Below are positions 25,269 to 34,167 of a DNA stretch of 64,000 nucleotides, piece by piece. The notes under the pieces were generated by a model. It worked only from the letters and a program-made list of their open reading frames with translations, had not been told where the DNA came from and did not search any database. The translations under genes were made by a program, and so were the position numbers. The first letter of the stretch is position 1; each line of letters starts with the position of its first letter. This DNA comes from Burkholderiales bacterium (GTDB taxonomy: Bacteria; Pseudomonadota; Gammaproteobacteria; Burkholderiales; Burkholderiaceae_C): positions 30,618 through 94,617 of the forward strand of contig JACPOI010000009.1 of the NCBI GenBank assembly GCA_016185015.1, given 5' to 3'.

Positions 25269-26243
25269 ATGCACAAACGCAAACTGCTGCTGGCTGCCCT
25301 GGTTCTGGGCGCCTGCTCCCAGGCCGCACTGGCCCAGGCGCCCGCCTACCCGGCCAAACCCGTGAAACTGGTGGTGGGTTTCGCCCCGGGCGGCGCTGCC
25401 GATTTTGTCGCCCGTGCGATTGGCGAGTCCTTGAGCCGCGCCCTGGGTCAGCCCATCGTGATCGAGAACAAGGCGGGTGCGGGCTCCAGCATCGCCGCCG
25501 AGGCCGTGGCCAAGTCCGCGCCCGATGGTTACACCCTGCTGATCGCCAGCCCGAGCAGCATCTCGGTCAACCCCGCGCTCAATCCAAAGCTGGGTTACAA
25601 GGCTAGCGACCTGTTACCCGTTACCAAGCTGACGGCCTCGCCCCTGGTGATCGCAGCCAACCCGGCCACAGGCATCACCTCGGTCAAGGAGCTGATCGCC
25701 AAGGCCAAGGCGGCCCCCGGCACCCTGAATTACGCCACCTCGGGCAACGGCTCGGCGCCGCACCTGGGTGCGGCCCATTTCAGCCAGGTGGCTGGCGTGC
25801 AGATGCAGCACATCCCGTTTCGTGGCGGCGCCCCGGCCATCCAGTCGGTCATTGCGGGTGACACGCAGCTGACCTTCGGCACGCCGCCCTCGGTGCTGCC
25901 CATGATCCAGGCCGGCCGCCTGCGCGGGCTGGCCGTCAGCACGCTGGAGCGCACCGCGCTGTTCCCTGATCTGCCGGGTATGAAGGAAGCCGGCCTGCCG
26001 GAGTACAACCTGGACTTCTGGTACGGCTTTTTCGTGCCGGCCGGCACGCCCCCGGCCATCGTGCAGAAGCTGTTCGCCGCCACGCAGACCGCGATGCAGG
26101 TGCCTAGCGTGAAGGCTGCGCTGGCGCGCGAAGGGACCGATGTGTCGGTGTCCAAGTCGCCGGCAGATTTCGCAGCCTTCCTGGCCAAGGACGAGAAGTT
26201 CTGGGTCAAGTTGGTGAAGGATGCTGACGTCAAGCTCGAGTGA
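25269..26243 (+). CDS. Bug-family (TctC-like) periplasmic solute receptor 1
   Basis: The 324-residue protein starts with a Sec signal peptide (MHKRKLLLAALVLGACSQAALAQ, 23 residues). Bug-family motifs follow: YPAKPVKLVVGFAPGGAADF, IVIENKAGAGSSIAAE, NPKLGYK and GSAPHLGAAHF. Bug receptors bind carboxylates or amides for tripartite tricarboxylate transport or sensing. No TctA/TctB membrane genes are nearby, as is common for Bug genes. It lies 49 bases behind the MDR gene with GAGGAG before the ATG. The next gene is a close paralogue. Confidence 0.95.
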   Translation: MHKRKLLLAALVLGACSQAALAQAPAYPAKPVKLVVGFAPGGAADFVARAIGESLSRALGQPIVIENKAGAGSSIAAEAVAKSAPDGYTLLIASPSSISVNPALNPKLGYKASDLLPVTKLTASPLVIAANPATGITSVKELIAKAKAAPGTLNYATSGNGSAPHLGAAHFSQVAGVQMQHIPFRGGAPAIQSVIAGDTQLTFGTPPSVLPMIQAGRLRGLAVSTLERTALFPDLPGMKEAGLPEYNLDFWYGFFVPAGTPPAIVQKLFAATQTAMQVPSVKAALAREGTDVSVSKSPADFAAFLAKDEKFWVKLVKDADVKLE

Positions 26244-26295
26244 TGCGGCCTGCGGTGCTGCAGGCCATGGCTTTCCAACGATGAGGAGACGAGAC

Positions 26296-27264
26296 ATGCA
26301 AAAGTGGTCTATCGTGCTGGCCGGCCTGCTGGCCCTGGGGGGCGCCTCGTCGGCCCTGGCGCAGGCTTACCCGGCCAAACCCATCAAGCTGGTGGTCGGT
26401 TTTGCGCCCGGCGGCGCGGCCGACTATGTGGCGCGTGCCGTGGGCGAGGCCCTGGGTCGCGCCCTAGGCCAACCCATCGTGATCGAGAACAAGGCCGGTG
26501 CCGGCTCCAGCATCGCCGCCGATCTGGTGGCCAAGTCGGCCCCCGACGGCTACACGCTGCTGATCGCCAGCCCTGCCGCCATCTCGGTCAATCCCGCGCT
26601 CAATCCCAAGCTCAGCTACAAGCCCAGCGACCTGTTGCCCGTGACCAAGCTCACCGCGTCGCCACTGGTGATTGCGGTCAACCCGAACGCCGGCATCAAC
26701 TCGGTGCGCGAACTGGTGGCCAAGGCCAAGGCGGCCCCGGGTGCGCTCAACGTGGCCACCGCCGGCAACGGTTCGGCCACCCATCTGGGCGCCGCGCAGT
26801 TTGCCCAGGTGGCCGGCGTCAAGTTCACGGAGATTCCCTACCGCGGGGGCGGGCCGGCCATGCAATCGCTGATCGCGGGTGATACGCAGATCTACTTCGG
26901 TACGCCACCGTCCACGCTGCCGCACATCCAGTCCGGCCGGGTGCGTGGCCTGGGGATCAGCGCGACCGAACGCAGCGCCCTGTTTCCCGATCTGCCGGGC
27001 ATGAAGGACGCCGGCCTGCCGGACTACAACCTGGACTTCTGGTACGGCTTCTTCCTGCCTGCAGGTACGCCTCAGCCTGTTGTGCAGAAGATCTTCGAGG
27101 CTACGCGCACGGCCATGCAGCAGGAGTCGGTCAAGGCTGCGCTGGCGCGTGAGGGGACCGAGGTTTCGTTGTCGAAGTCGCCGGTTGACTATGCGGCTTT
27201 TCTGGTTCAGGATGAAAAGTTCTGGGTGAAGCTCGTCAAGGACGCTGGCGTCAAGCTGGATTGA
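26296..27264 (+). CDS. Bug-family periplasmic solute receptor 2 (tandem paralogue)
   Basis: This 322-residue protein starts at 26296 (GAGGAGACGAGAC upstream) with the signal peptide MQKWSIVLAGLLALGGASSA. It is alignable with receptor 1 without visible gaps over nearly the whole length (FAPGGAADYVARAVGEALG, ENKAGAGSSIAADLVAKSA, LDFWYGFFLPAGTP, KLVKDAGVKLD). The two arose by tandem duplication. Differences cluster around the segments PYRGGGPAMQ versus PFRGGAPAIQ and the loop after GNGSA, near the ligand site of the family, so ligand range may differ. It is the last gene of the operon; a strong hairpin follows. Confidence 0.95.
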   Translation: MQKWSIVLAGLLALGGASSALAQAYPAKPIKLVVGFAPGGAADYVARAVGEALGRALGQPIVIENKAGAGSSIAADLVAKSAPDGYTLLIASPAAISVNPALNPKLSYKPSDLLPVTKLTASPLVIAVNPNAGINSVRELVAKAKAAPGALNVATAGNGSATHLGAAQFAQVAGVKFTEIPYRGGGPAMQSLIAGDTQIYFGTPPSTLPHIQSGRVRGLGISATERSALFPDLPGMKDAGLPDYNLDFWYGFFLPAGTPQPVVQKIFEATRTAMQQESVKAALAREGTEVSLSKSPVDYAAFLVQDEKFWVKLVKDAGVKLD

Positions 27265-27269
27265 CTCTT

Positions 27270-27305
27270 GCGTTGCAAGCCGGGGCGAGACCCGGCTTGC
27301 AACGC
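27270..27305. terminator. Strong hairpin between convergent genes
   Basis: A perfect 15-base inverted repeat (27270-27284 with 27291-27305, arms beginning GCGTTGCAAGCCGGG) with a 6-base loop lies between the second Bug gene and the oxidase gene. It has no T-tract, so it may act as a bidirectional terminator or transcript-end stabiliser. Confidence 0.7.
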
Positions 27306-27306
27306 C

Positions 27307-28728
27307 TCAACCGCGAATCATCCGTCCCGGATTCATCAGATTCATCGGGTCCAGCGCCTGCTTGATGCTGCGCATCAGGCCCAGGGCCACCGGTGACTTG
27401 TGCTCCGGCAGCTTGTCCACCTTGAGGCTGCCGATGCCGTGTTCGGCCGAGATCGAGCCGCGGTAGCGGTCTACCACCTCGTACACCACGGCATTCATGG
27501 GCGCCTCCTCTTCGTTGAGGAAACGCGCCTGGTCCGCACCTTCAGGTGCCTGCACGTTGTAGTGCAGATTGCCGTCGCCCAGATGCCCATAGGTCACCAG
27601 GCGTGCGCCCGGGAACTTCTGCAGCAGCAGGGCATTGGTCTCGCGCACGAACTCGGGGATGCGCGAAACGTTGATCGAGATGTCGTGCTTGATGTTCAGG
27701 CCTTCCTGGGCCTGGGCCAGCGGGATGCTCTCGCGGATGTGCCACAGCGCCTTGGCCTGCGCCATGCTTTCGGCCACCACGGCGTCGGTGACGCAGCCGG
27801 CCTCCATGGCGGCTTCGAGCAGGCGCTCGAACTGCTCGCGCGCATGGGTCTCGGACTCGTTGTCCGAGTTCTCCAGCACCACGCACCAAGGCGACTCCTG
27901 CCAGAAGGGCACCCGCTGCTGCGGGAAGTGCTTGACCACCAGGCTCAGCGCAAACTGGCCCATGACCTCGAAGCCGGTGAGGCCCGCGCTCAGATATTCG
28001 TGTGCCAGGCCCAGCAGCTTGACGGCGTCCTCCAGCGAAGGCACAGCGGCGTAGGCCGTGAGCTGCGCCTTGGGCATGGGGTAAAGCTTCATCGTGGCGC
28101 CGGTGATCACGCCCAGCGTGCCCTCGGAGCCGATGAAGAGGTGGCGCAGGTCGTAACCCGTGTTGTCCTTGCGCAGGCCGGTCAGGCCGTCCCAGATCTC
28201 GCCCTGGGCCGTCACGACTTCCAGGCCCAGGCAGAGTTCGCGCGTGTTGCCGTAACGCACCACCTGCGTGCCGCCCGCGTTGGTGCCGAGGTTGCCGCCG
28301 ATGGTGCAGCTGCCTTCCGAGGCCAGGCTCAGCGGGAACAGGAAACCGGCTTTTTCACACTCTTCCTGCAGGCTTTGCAGCACGCAGCCGGCGTCCACCG
28401 TGATGGTCAGGTTGCCCGCGTCGAGCTTGCGCACTTTGTTCAAACGCGTGAGGCTGAGCACCACCTGGGTGCCGCTGGCGTCGGGCGTGGAGCCCACCAC
28501 CATGCCGGTGTTGCCGCCCTGCGGCACCATGGACACACGCGCGTTGGCACAGGCCTTGACGACGGCCGCCACTTCGGGGGTGGAGGCGGGGCGCACCACG
28601 GCCAGGGCGCGGCCGCGCTCGCGTTGGCGCCAGTCGAGTTCCCAGGCGCTGAGATCGCCTTCGGTGAGGACGTTGGAGGCGCCGACGATCTGGCGCAGCT
28701 GGGTCAGCAATTCGGTGGGGGTCGTCAT
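27307..28728 (-). CDS. FAD-linked 2-hydroxyacid oxidase/dehydrogenase (GlcD/D2HGDH-like)
   Basis: This 473-residue flavoprotein has the PCMH-type FAD domain (VPQGGNTGMVVGSTPD, then GSCTIGGNLGTNAGGTQVVR) and the FAD-oxidase C domain ending with GHLGDGNLHYNV and SAEHGIGSLK, whose histidines bind metal or substrate in the family. It oxidises a D-2-hydroxyacid such as D-lactate, glycolate or D-2-hydroxyglutarate. No iron-sulfur partner (GlcE/GlcF) is adjacent, favouring a stand-alone D-lactate/D-2-hydroxyglutarate type. Its ATG overlaps the stop of the upstream DUF2069 gene by ATGA. Confidence 0.93.
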   Translation of the reverse strand: MTTPTELLTQLRQIVGASNVLTEGDLSAWELDWRQRERGRALAVVRPASTPEVAAVVKACANARVSMVPQGGNTGMVVGSTPDASGTQVVLSLTRLNKVRKLDAGNLTITVDAGCVLQSLQEECEKAGFLFPLSLASEGSCTIGGNLGTNAGGTQVVRYGNTRELCLGLEVVTAQGEIWDGLTGLRKDNTGYDLRHLFIGSEGTLGVITGATMKLYPMPKAQLTAYAAVPSLEDAVKLLGLAHEYLSAGLTGFEVMGQFALSLVVKHFPQQRVPFWQESPWCVVLENSDNESETHAREQFERLLEAAMEAGCVTDAVVAESMAQAKALWHIRESIPLAQAQEGLNIKHDISINVSRIPEFVRETNALLLQKFPGARLVTYGHLGDGNLHYNVQAPEGADQARFLNEEEAPMNAVVYEVVDRYRGSISAEHGIGSLKVDKLPEHKSPVALGLMRSIKQALDPMNLMNPGRMIRG

Positions 28729-29132
28729 GGTGTGGTGGTGTCGAGGTTCGAGGGAATGGCCTGGGCGGCCTTCTGGCGCAGGCGGATGTGCAGCACGCAG
28801 GCGGCAAACAGGGCCAGGCTCAGCAGCACTTCCAGCCCGGCCAGCCAGGCGCCGGGGGCGGGCTCACTGGTGGCGCGGACCACCCCTTCGGTGAAGTAGA
28901 GCCAGAGCAGCAGGCTGAGCCAGCGGTAGGTGTACATGCGGTTCTTCAGCAGGCCGGCCAGCGGCAGGCACAGCGGCAGCACCTTCAGCGCCAGCCAGGA
29001 GCCGCCCGGGCGCAGCGGCGCCAGCCAGAGCTCCCAGGCCAGGCCCAGCACGATCAGGCCCAACAGGCTGGCCACGGCCAGTTGACGGCTGAGCCGGACG
29101 TGGGAGGGGATGGTGGTGTCGGTGGCTTGCAT
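28725..29132 (-). CDS. DUF2069 family inner membrane protein
   Basis: The 135-residue protein has four hydrophobic segments (LAVASLLGLIVLGLAWELWL; LKVLPLCLPLAGLL; a central one around WLSLLLWLYFTEGVVRA; and LEVLLSLALFAACVLHIRL). The RMYTYRWLS and YFTEGVVRA pattern is that of DUF2069 proteins found across beta- and gammaproteobacteria, often beside quinone-linked genes. Function is unknown. It is translationally coupled to the FAD oxidase and divergent from yihY, 20 bases away, so the two promoters overlap. Confidence 0.9.
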   Translation of the reverse strand: MQATDTTIPSHVRLSRQLAVASLLGLIVLGLAWELWLAPLRPGGSWLALKVLPLCLPLAGLLKNRMYTYRWLSLLLWLYFTEGVVRATSEPAPGAWLAGLEVLLSLALFAACVLHIRLRQKAAQAIPSNLDTTTP

Positions 29133-29152
29133 GGAGGTGGCATCATAGCGGG

Positions 29153-30361
29153 ATGAGTTTGTCCCTCCGCCTGCAAGCGTTGCTTGCCGACCTCTCGCAC
29201 TTTCCCTGGAAAACCACGGCCCTCACCCTGCGCGAACGCTTTCGCGAGGATCGACTGGGCCTGTCCGCCAGCAGTCTGACCTTCACCACCACCATCGCCC
29301 GGGTGCCGCTGTTCACCGTGGCGCTGGCCCTGTTCACGGCCTTCCCCATGTTCGCCAAGTTCCAGGACGTGCTGCAGAAGTGGCTGGTGGAAAGTCTGGT
29401 GCCCGACAACATTGCGCGCCAGGTGCTGGGGTATCTGACACAGTTTGCCGGCCGGGCCGGTCGCCTGGGCTGGGCGGGTCTCACGGTATTGTTTTTCACG
29501 GCCCTGAGCCTGGTCTTCACCATCGACCGCACGCTCAATGCCATCTGGCGCGTGCGCCGGCCGCGGCCGCTGGGGCAGCGCGTGTTGGTCTACTGGGTGG
29601 CCATCACCCTGGGCCCCCTGCTGCTGGCGGGCAGCCTGACCATCACCTCCTACATTGTCTCGGCCTCGCGCGGCATGGTGGGTGGCCTGCCCGGCGGCCT
29701 GCGCCTGCTGCTCGACGGCATCGAGTTCCTCATGATCGCCGGCGGCCTGGCAGCCACCTACCACTACGTGCCCAACACGGCCGTCAAATGGGGCCATGCC
29801 TGGACCGGCGGCATCTTCGCCGCTGCCGCCATCGAACTGGCCAAGAAGCTGCTGACGCTCTACATCGGCATGGTGCCCACCTACTCGGCGGTCTACGGCG
29901 CCTTCGCCACGCTGCCCATCCTGCTGATCTGGATCTATGTGGCCTGGGCCATCGTGCTGCTGGGGGCGGTGATCGCGGCCTATCTGCCCAGCCTGCTGGC
30001 GGGTGTGTCGCGGCGGGCCGTGGTGCCGGGCTGGCGTTTCCGGCTGTCAGTGGAAATGCTGCAGGCCCTGGTGAATGCGCGCCGCGGGCTCACGCTGATG
30101 CAGCTGGCCGAGCAGCTGCACGTCGACCCGTTGCAGCTCGAACCGCTGGTCGAGACCCTGGTGACGCTGGACTGGGTGGGACGGCTGGTCGACGACGGGC
30201 ACGATGGCCTGCCGCGCCTGGTGCTGCTGGCCGAACCGGCACGCACACCGCTGGCGCCGCTGATGCAGACCATGCTGCTGCCGCGCGAAGCGAGCACCGA
30301 CGGCTTCTGGGGCAGCGCCCGGCTGGACGAACTCAAGCTGGCGGATGCGCTATCGAAATAA
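29153..30361 (+). CDS. YihY family inner membrane protein with C-terminal winged-helix-like extension
   Basis: The 402-residue protein has the YihY core (formerly called RNase BN): FREDRLGLSASSLTFTTTIA, six membrane segments, FTIDRTLNAIWRVRRPR and YHYVPNTAVKWGHAWTGG. Beyond residue 290 there is about 110 residues of soluble tail (ALVNARRGLTLMQLAEQLHV, then LVETLVTLDWVGRLVDDG) that reads like a winged helix. Betaproteobacterial YihY proteins often have such a tail. Role unknown, probably envelope. No good ribosome site is seen before the ATG. Confidence 0.9.
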   Translation: MSLSLRLQALLADLSHFPWKTTALTLRERFREDRLGLSASSLTFTTTIARVPLFTVALALFTAFPMFAKFQDVLQKWLVESLVPDNIARQVLGYLTQFAGRAGRLGWAGLTVLFFTALSLVFTIDRTLNAIWRVRRPRPLGQRVLVYWVAITLGPLLLAGSLTITSYIVSASRGMVGGLPGGLRLLLDGIEFLMIAGGLAATYHYVPNTAVKWGHAWTGGIFAAAAIELAKKLLTLYIGMVPTYSAVYGAFATLPILLIWIYVAWAIVLLGAVIAAYLPSLLAGVSRRAVVPGWRFRLSVEMLQALVNARRGLTLMQLAEQLHVDPLQLEPLVETLVTLDWVGRLVDDGHDGLPRLVLLAEPARTPLAPLMQTMLLPREASTDGFWGSARLDELKLADALSK

Positions 30362-30373
30362 TAGCAATCCGGG

Positions 30374-30700
30374 TCAGAACGGAATCTTGCCGGTCCAGAT
30401 GTCCTTGTACATGACCCAGTCGCCCATGAAGCTGTAGAGCGGGCGCTTGAAGCTGGCGGGCTTGTTCTTCTCGAAGCCGAAGTGCCCCAGCCAGGCGAAG
30501 CCGTAACCGCACAGCAGGGCGTAGAGGAAGTACTGCGGCTGCGCCGTGACCACCAGCATGGCCAGGCAGGCCAGGCTCAGCGTGCTGCCGATGAAATGCA
30601 GGCGGCGGCAGGTGCGGTTGTTGTGCTCACCCAGGTAGAAGGGGTAGAAGTCGGCAAAGCGCGTGAAGCTGCGCGGATCGGTGGCGGCGGGGCTGCTCAT
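30374..30700 (-). CDS. Mpo1-like (DUF962) membrane protein
   Basis: This 108-residue protein has the DUF962/Mpo1 pattern: FYPFYLGEHNNRTCRRLHFIGS near the start, two to three hydrophobic segments, and GYGFAWLGHFGFEKNKPASF with the conserved histidines. Yeast Mpo1 is an iron-dependent dioxygenase acting on 2-hydroxy fatty acids. Bacterial relatives share the HF/GH histidine motifs, so a similar lipid oxidation is possible. It is monocistronic and convergent with yihY. Confidence 0.88.
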   Translation of the reverse strand: MSSPAATDPRSFTRFADFYPFYLGEHNNRTCRRLHFIGSTLSLACLAMLVVTAQPQYFLYALLCGYGFAWLGHFGFEKNKPASFKRPLYSFMGDWVMYKDIWTGKIPF

Positions 30701-30812
30701 CTCAGGTCTCCTCTTGAGGTGTTCGATGCTGCAGTGTAGGGCGCGGGCCCCGGGCGCGGCAAGTGCTCCCGGTTATAGTGCCGCGATCACGAAACGCCGC
30801 AGGAGAGCCCGG

Positions 30813-31340
30813 ATGCCCAGCGCTGCCCTACGCCAGCTACGCATGCTCACGCGTTACAACGCCTGGGCCAATCACCGCCTCTTCGAGGCACTCGCTGCCT
30901 TGCCGGCAGGGGAGGTGACGGCACGGCGCAACCACGGCACCCACAGCATGGTCGGCACGCTGGGCCACGCCTGGGTGGTGGACCGGATCTGGCAGGCCCA
31001 TCTGCAGGGCCGCGCGCACGGCTGCAGTTCGCGCCAGCCCGAAAAAGAGCCCGCCCTGTCCCAGTTGCAGCAAGACCAGGTGCAGCTCGACCAGTGGTAC
31101 ATCGCCTATGCTGACGGCCTCGACGCGGCGGCGCATGCCGAGGTGGTGGATTTCCGTTTTGTCGACGGCGGTGCCGGCGCCATGACACGCGGCGACATGC
31201 TGCTGCATGTCGTGAACCACAAGACCTACCACCGCGGCTATGTGGCCGACATGCTTTACCAGGCCGGCAGCCGCCCCCCCGTGATGGACCTGCCGGTTTT
31301 CCTGCGGGACGTGCCGCAGCATCACGGCGCCAGGAGCTGA
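30813..31340 (+). CDS. DinB family protein
   Basis: The 175-residue protein is a DinB-fold four-helix bundle with the metal-binding histidines in LGHAWVVDRIW and VVNHKTYHRGYVADML. These enzymes act as metal-dependent thiol transferases or hydrolases; the substrate is unknown. The ATG at 30813 is set by AGGAG at 30801-30805; the frame is open far upstream but not family-like. The next gene starts 5 bases after the stop, so both are probably in one transcript. Confidence 0.88.
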   Translation: MPSAALRQLRMLTRYNAWANHRLFEALAALPAGEVTARRNHGTHSMVGTLGHAWVVDRIWQAHLQGRAHGCSSRQPEKEPALSQLQQDQVQLDQWYIAYADGLDAAAHAEVVDFRFVDGGAGAMTRGDMLLHVVNHKTYHRGYVADMLYQAGSRPPVMDLPVFLRDVPQHHGARS

Positions 31341-31345
31341 CCTCC

Positions 31346-32005
31346 ATGTTCATCGGCCACTTCGCCATCGGCTTTGCCGCCAAGACCGCAGCGCCCCGGG
31401 TGTCGCTGGGCACGCTGTTCCTGGCGGCCCAGTTCATCGACCTGTTGTGGCCCACCTTCCTGCTCATGGGGCTGGAACGGGTGCGCATCGAACCTGGCGC
31501 CACCGCGGTCACGCCCCTGATCTTCGAGCACTACCCCTGGTCGCACAGCCTGCTGGCCGTGCTGGGCTGGGCCGCCTTGCTGGCCGGCCTGCATTTCCTG
31601 TTGCGGCGCGACCGTCGCAGTGCCCTGATCGTGGCCGGCCTGGTCCTGAGCCACTGGTTGCTGGACCTGCTGGTGCACCGCCCGGACCTGCCCCTGTGGC
31701 CCTGGGGTGGGTCCGTGCTCGGCTTGCGCCTGTGGTCGTCTCTTGTGCTGACGCTGGCGCTGGAGGTGCCTCTTTTCATGCTGGGCGTGTGGCTTTACAG
31801 CCGCAGCACGCGTGCGCTGGACGGCGCCGGGCGCTGGGGCCTGGTGGGACTGGTGCTATTCCTCTTCGTGGTCTACGCCGGCAATGTGCTGGGCAGCCCG
31901 CCGCCCAGCGTCGAGGCCATCGCCTGGATCGGCCAGCTGCAGTGGCTGCTGGTGCTCTGGGGTTATTGGGTGGACTGGCACCGGCGCGCCGTGGTGCCGA
32001 CCTGA
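31346..32005 (+). CDS. Multi-pass membrane protein, YdjM-like in pattern
   Basis: This 219-residue integral membrane protein has six or so hydrophobic segments. Histidines and acids sit where membrane-bound YdjM/LexA-regulated hydrolase-like proteins have them: MFIGHFAIGFAAK, FIDLLWP, HYPWSHSLLAV and SHWLLDLLVHRPDLP. These could bind a metal. I cannot name a substrate. It follows the DinB gene by five bases and is 67 bases before the cyclase gene. Confidence 0.75.
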   Translation: MFIGHFAIGFAAKTAAPRVSLGTLFLAAQFIDLLWPTFLLMGLERVRIEPGATAVTPLIFEHYPWSHSLLAVLGWAALLAGLHFLLRRDRRSALIVAGLVLSHWLLDLLVHRPDLPLWPWGGSVLGLRLWSSLVLTLALEVPLFMLGVWLYSRSTRALDGAGRWGLVGLVLFLFVVYAGNVLGSPPPSVEAIAWIGQLQWLLVLWGYWVDWHRRAVVPT

Positions 32006-32072
32006 CACACAGGCGGCGGGCAAGCTGTTAACCTAGAACACACACCACGGCACACACCACTGAGGAGACAGC

Positions 32073-34103
32073 ATGGATCTGGGTCAGGCGCTGCAAGGGC
32101 GCAGTTCGCGCGCGGCATCCATCCTGCTGGCCATCGTGTCGGTGCTGCTGGTCACGCTGCTGTACTACAAGCAGAACACCTTTCTTGAGGGGTTCGAGGC
32201 GCGCACCTACGACCTGCGGTTCAAGAGCCTGCGCGGCCCGATCACGCCGCACCCCGACATCGCCATCATCACCATCGACGACCGCAGCATCGCCGAACTC
32301 GGGCGGTTCCCCTGGAGCCGCCAGCAGTACGTGCGCCTGCTGGAGCGGCTGGAGACGGCCAAGCCCAAGGCCATCCTGTTCGACGTCTTTTTCCCCGAGG
32401 TCGAGAACGCCGAGACCGACCAGGCCCTGGCCGAGGCGATCCGGCGCGCCGGTAACGTGGTGCTGGCCACCACCTTCGAGTTCGACCGCCAGTTCCGCGT
32501 CAGCGGCAGCACCGGCAGCCTGCCGCAGCTGGAGCGGGCGGCGGCCGGCATCGGCCACATCAACCTGATCCCCGAGGAAGACGGCGTGAACCGCCGCAAC
32601 CTGCTGCAGATCGAGCGTGATGGCAAGCCCGTGCCCTCGCTGGGCCTGATGGCGGCCATGCTGGCCCTGGGCGAGAAGCAGTTCAGCGTCGAATCCTTCC
32701 GGGTGCAGCTGGGCGAACGCAGCATCCCCGTGGGGCGCGACGGCGCTCTGTGGATCAACTACACCGGTGCGCCCGGCAACTACCCGCGGTATGCCTTTGC
32801 CGACGTGGTCAATGGCCGGGTCGACCTGGCGCCGCTGCGCGGCAAGACGGTGTTCCTCGGGGCCACGGCCCTGGGCATCTACGACATGCGCGTCACGCCC
32901 TTCCATCCCAACTCGCCCGGGGTCGAGGTGCACGCCGCCGTGGCCGACGACATCCTGAGTCAGCGCTACATCCAGCGCACCGGCCTGCAGTCCCTGTTCG
33001 ACCTGGTGATGATCGTGCTCATCGGTGGGGTCAGCTTCTGGCTGACGGCCCGGGTTCGGCTGCAGCGCGCCATCCCCGCCGTGGTGGTGCTGGCCGCGGC
33101 TTATGTGGGCCTGAGCTACTGGCTGTTCCTGCAGGGCCAGTGGGTCAGCATGGTCTACCCGCCGCTGGCGGCCACGGTGGCCCTGCTGGTGGGCGGGGGC
33201 TTCCGTTACATGGTGCTGGAGCGCAGCGCGCGCGAGATGCGGGCCATGTTCTCCAGCTATCTGTCCAGCAAGCTGGTCAGCCAGCTCGAGAAGAACCCGG
33301 GCGCGGCGCGCATCGGCGGCGACAACCGCGAGGTGACCGTGATGTTCACCGACATCAAGGGCTTCACCGCCTTCAGCGAACGGCACAAGCCGCAGGTGGT
33401 GGTGGCGCGCCTCAACGAATACCTGGGGGCCATGGTGCAGCTGATCTATGCGCACGACGGCACGGTCGACAAGTTCATGGGCGACGGCATCCTGGCCTAC
33501 TGGGGCGCTCCGCTTGCGCAGCCCGACCACGCCAAACGCGCCGTGGCCTGCGCCCTGGCCATGAAGCAGGTCATGGCCGAACTGGGCGCGCGCTGGCAGC
33601 AGCAGGGCGTGGAGCCCTTCGTGATCCGCGGCGGCATCCAGACTGGCGACGTGGTGGCGGGCAACATCGGTTCGCGCGGCCAGAAGATGGAATACACCGT
33701 GATCGGCGACACCGTCAACCAGGCCTCGCGCCTGGAGGGCATGGCCAAGTACTTCGGCGTGGACTTCGTGGTGGGCGACGCCACCTACCTCAAGACCTGC
33801 GACAGCTTCCGCTTCCGCCGCCTGGACCGCGTGCGTGTGGCGGGCAAGGACATCCCGGTGGCCATCCACGAACTGCGTGGCGCCGTGCAGCCGCAGGAGG
33901 ATCGGCTGGAGACGCTGTTTGCCGCCGCCCTGGTCCAGTTACGACAACAGCATTTGGAGGCGGCCGAGCAGGCCTTCCTGGCCATCCTGGTCGAGTACCC
34001 CAACGACATCCCGAGCCGGCTATATTTGGAGCGCTGCCTGCAGTTCAAGGCGGTGCCCGTCTCCACCGATTGGGATGGCGTGTTCAACCGGCAGGACAAG
34101 TAG
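32073..34103 (+). CDS. CHASE2 sensor adenylate/guanylate cyclase (class III)
   Basis: A 676-residue membrane enzyme. A first membrane segment near 16-31 is followed by an extracytoplasmic CHASE2 domain (HPDIAIITIDDRSIAELGRF, FFPEVENAETDQALAEAI). Three membrane segments lie near 310-380, and a class III cyclase domain follows from about 417. Catalytic marks are VMFTDIKGFTAFSE (metal Asp), GTVDKFMGDGILAYWGAP (purine Lys and second Asp), and YTVIGDTVNQASRLEG (second purine residue, transition-state Asn/Arg). A short TPR-like tail ends the protein. GAGGAG precedes the ATG. It reads into a large exported protein gene, suggesting an envelope-sensing cAMP unit. Confidence 0.94.
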   Translation: MDLGQALQGRSSRAASILLAIVSVLLVTLLYYKQNTFLEGFEARTYDLRFKSLRGPITPHPDIAIITIDDRSIAELGRFPWSRQQYVRLLERLETAKPKAILFDVFFPEVENAETDQALAEAIRRAGNVVLATTFEFDRQFRVSGSTGSLPQLERAAAGIGHINLIPEEDGVNRRNLLQIERDGKPVPSLGLMAAMLALGEKQFSVESFRVQLGERSIPVGRDGALWINYTGAPGNYPRYAFADVVNGRVDLAPLRGKTVFLGATALGIYDMRVTPFHPNSPGVEVHAAVADDILSQRYIQRTGLQSLFDLVMIVLIGGVSFWLTARVRLQRAIPAVVVLAAAYVGLSYWLFLQGQWVSMVYPPLAATVALLVGGGFRYMVLERSAREMRAMFSSYLSSKLVSQLEKNPGAARIGGDNREVTVMFTDIKGFTAFSERHKPQVVVARLNEYLGAMVQLIYAHDGTVDKFMGDGILAYWGAPLAQPDHAKRAVACALAMKQVMAELGARWQQQGVEPFVIRGGIQTGDVVAGNIGSRGQKMEYTVIGDTVNQASRLEGMAKYFGVDFVVGDATYLKTCDSFRFRRLDRVRVAGKDIPVAIHELRGAVQPQEDRLETLFAAALVQLRQQHLEAAEQAFLAILVEYPNDIPSRLYLERCLQFKAVPVSTDWDGVFNRQDK

Positions 34104-34167
34104 CACCTTAGCGAAAAGAAGACCTGGCCCGCGACGGTCAGGCGCGAACCATCAGAGGATAGACACC

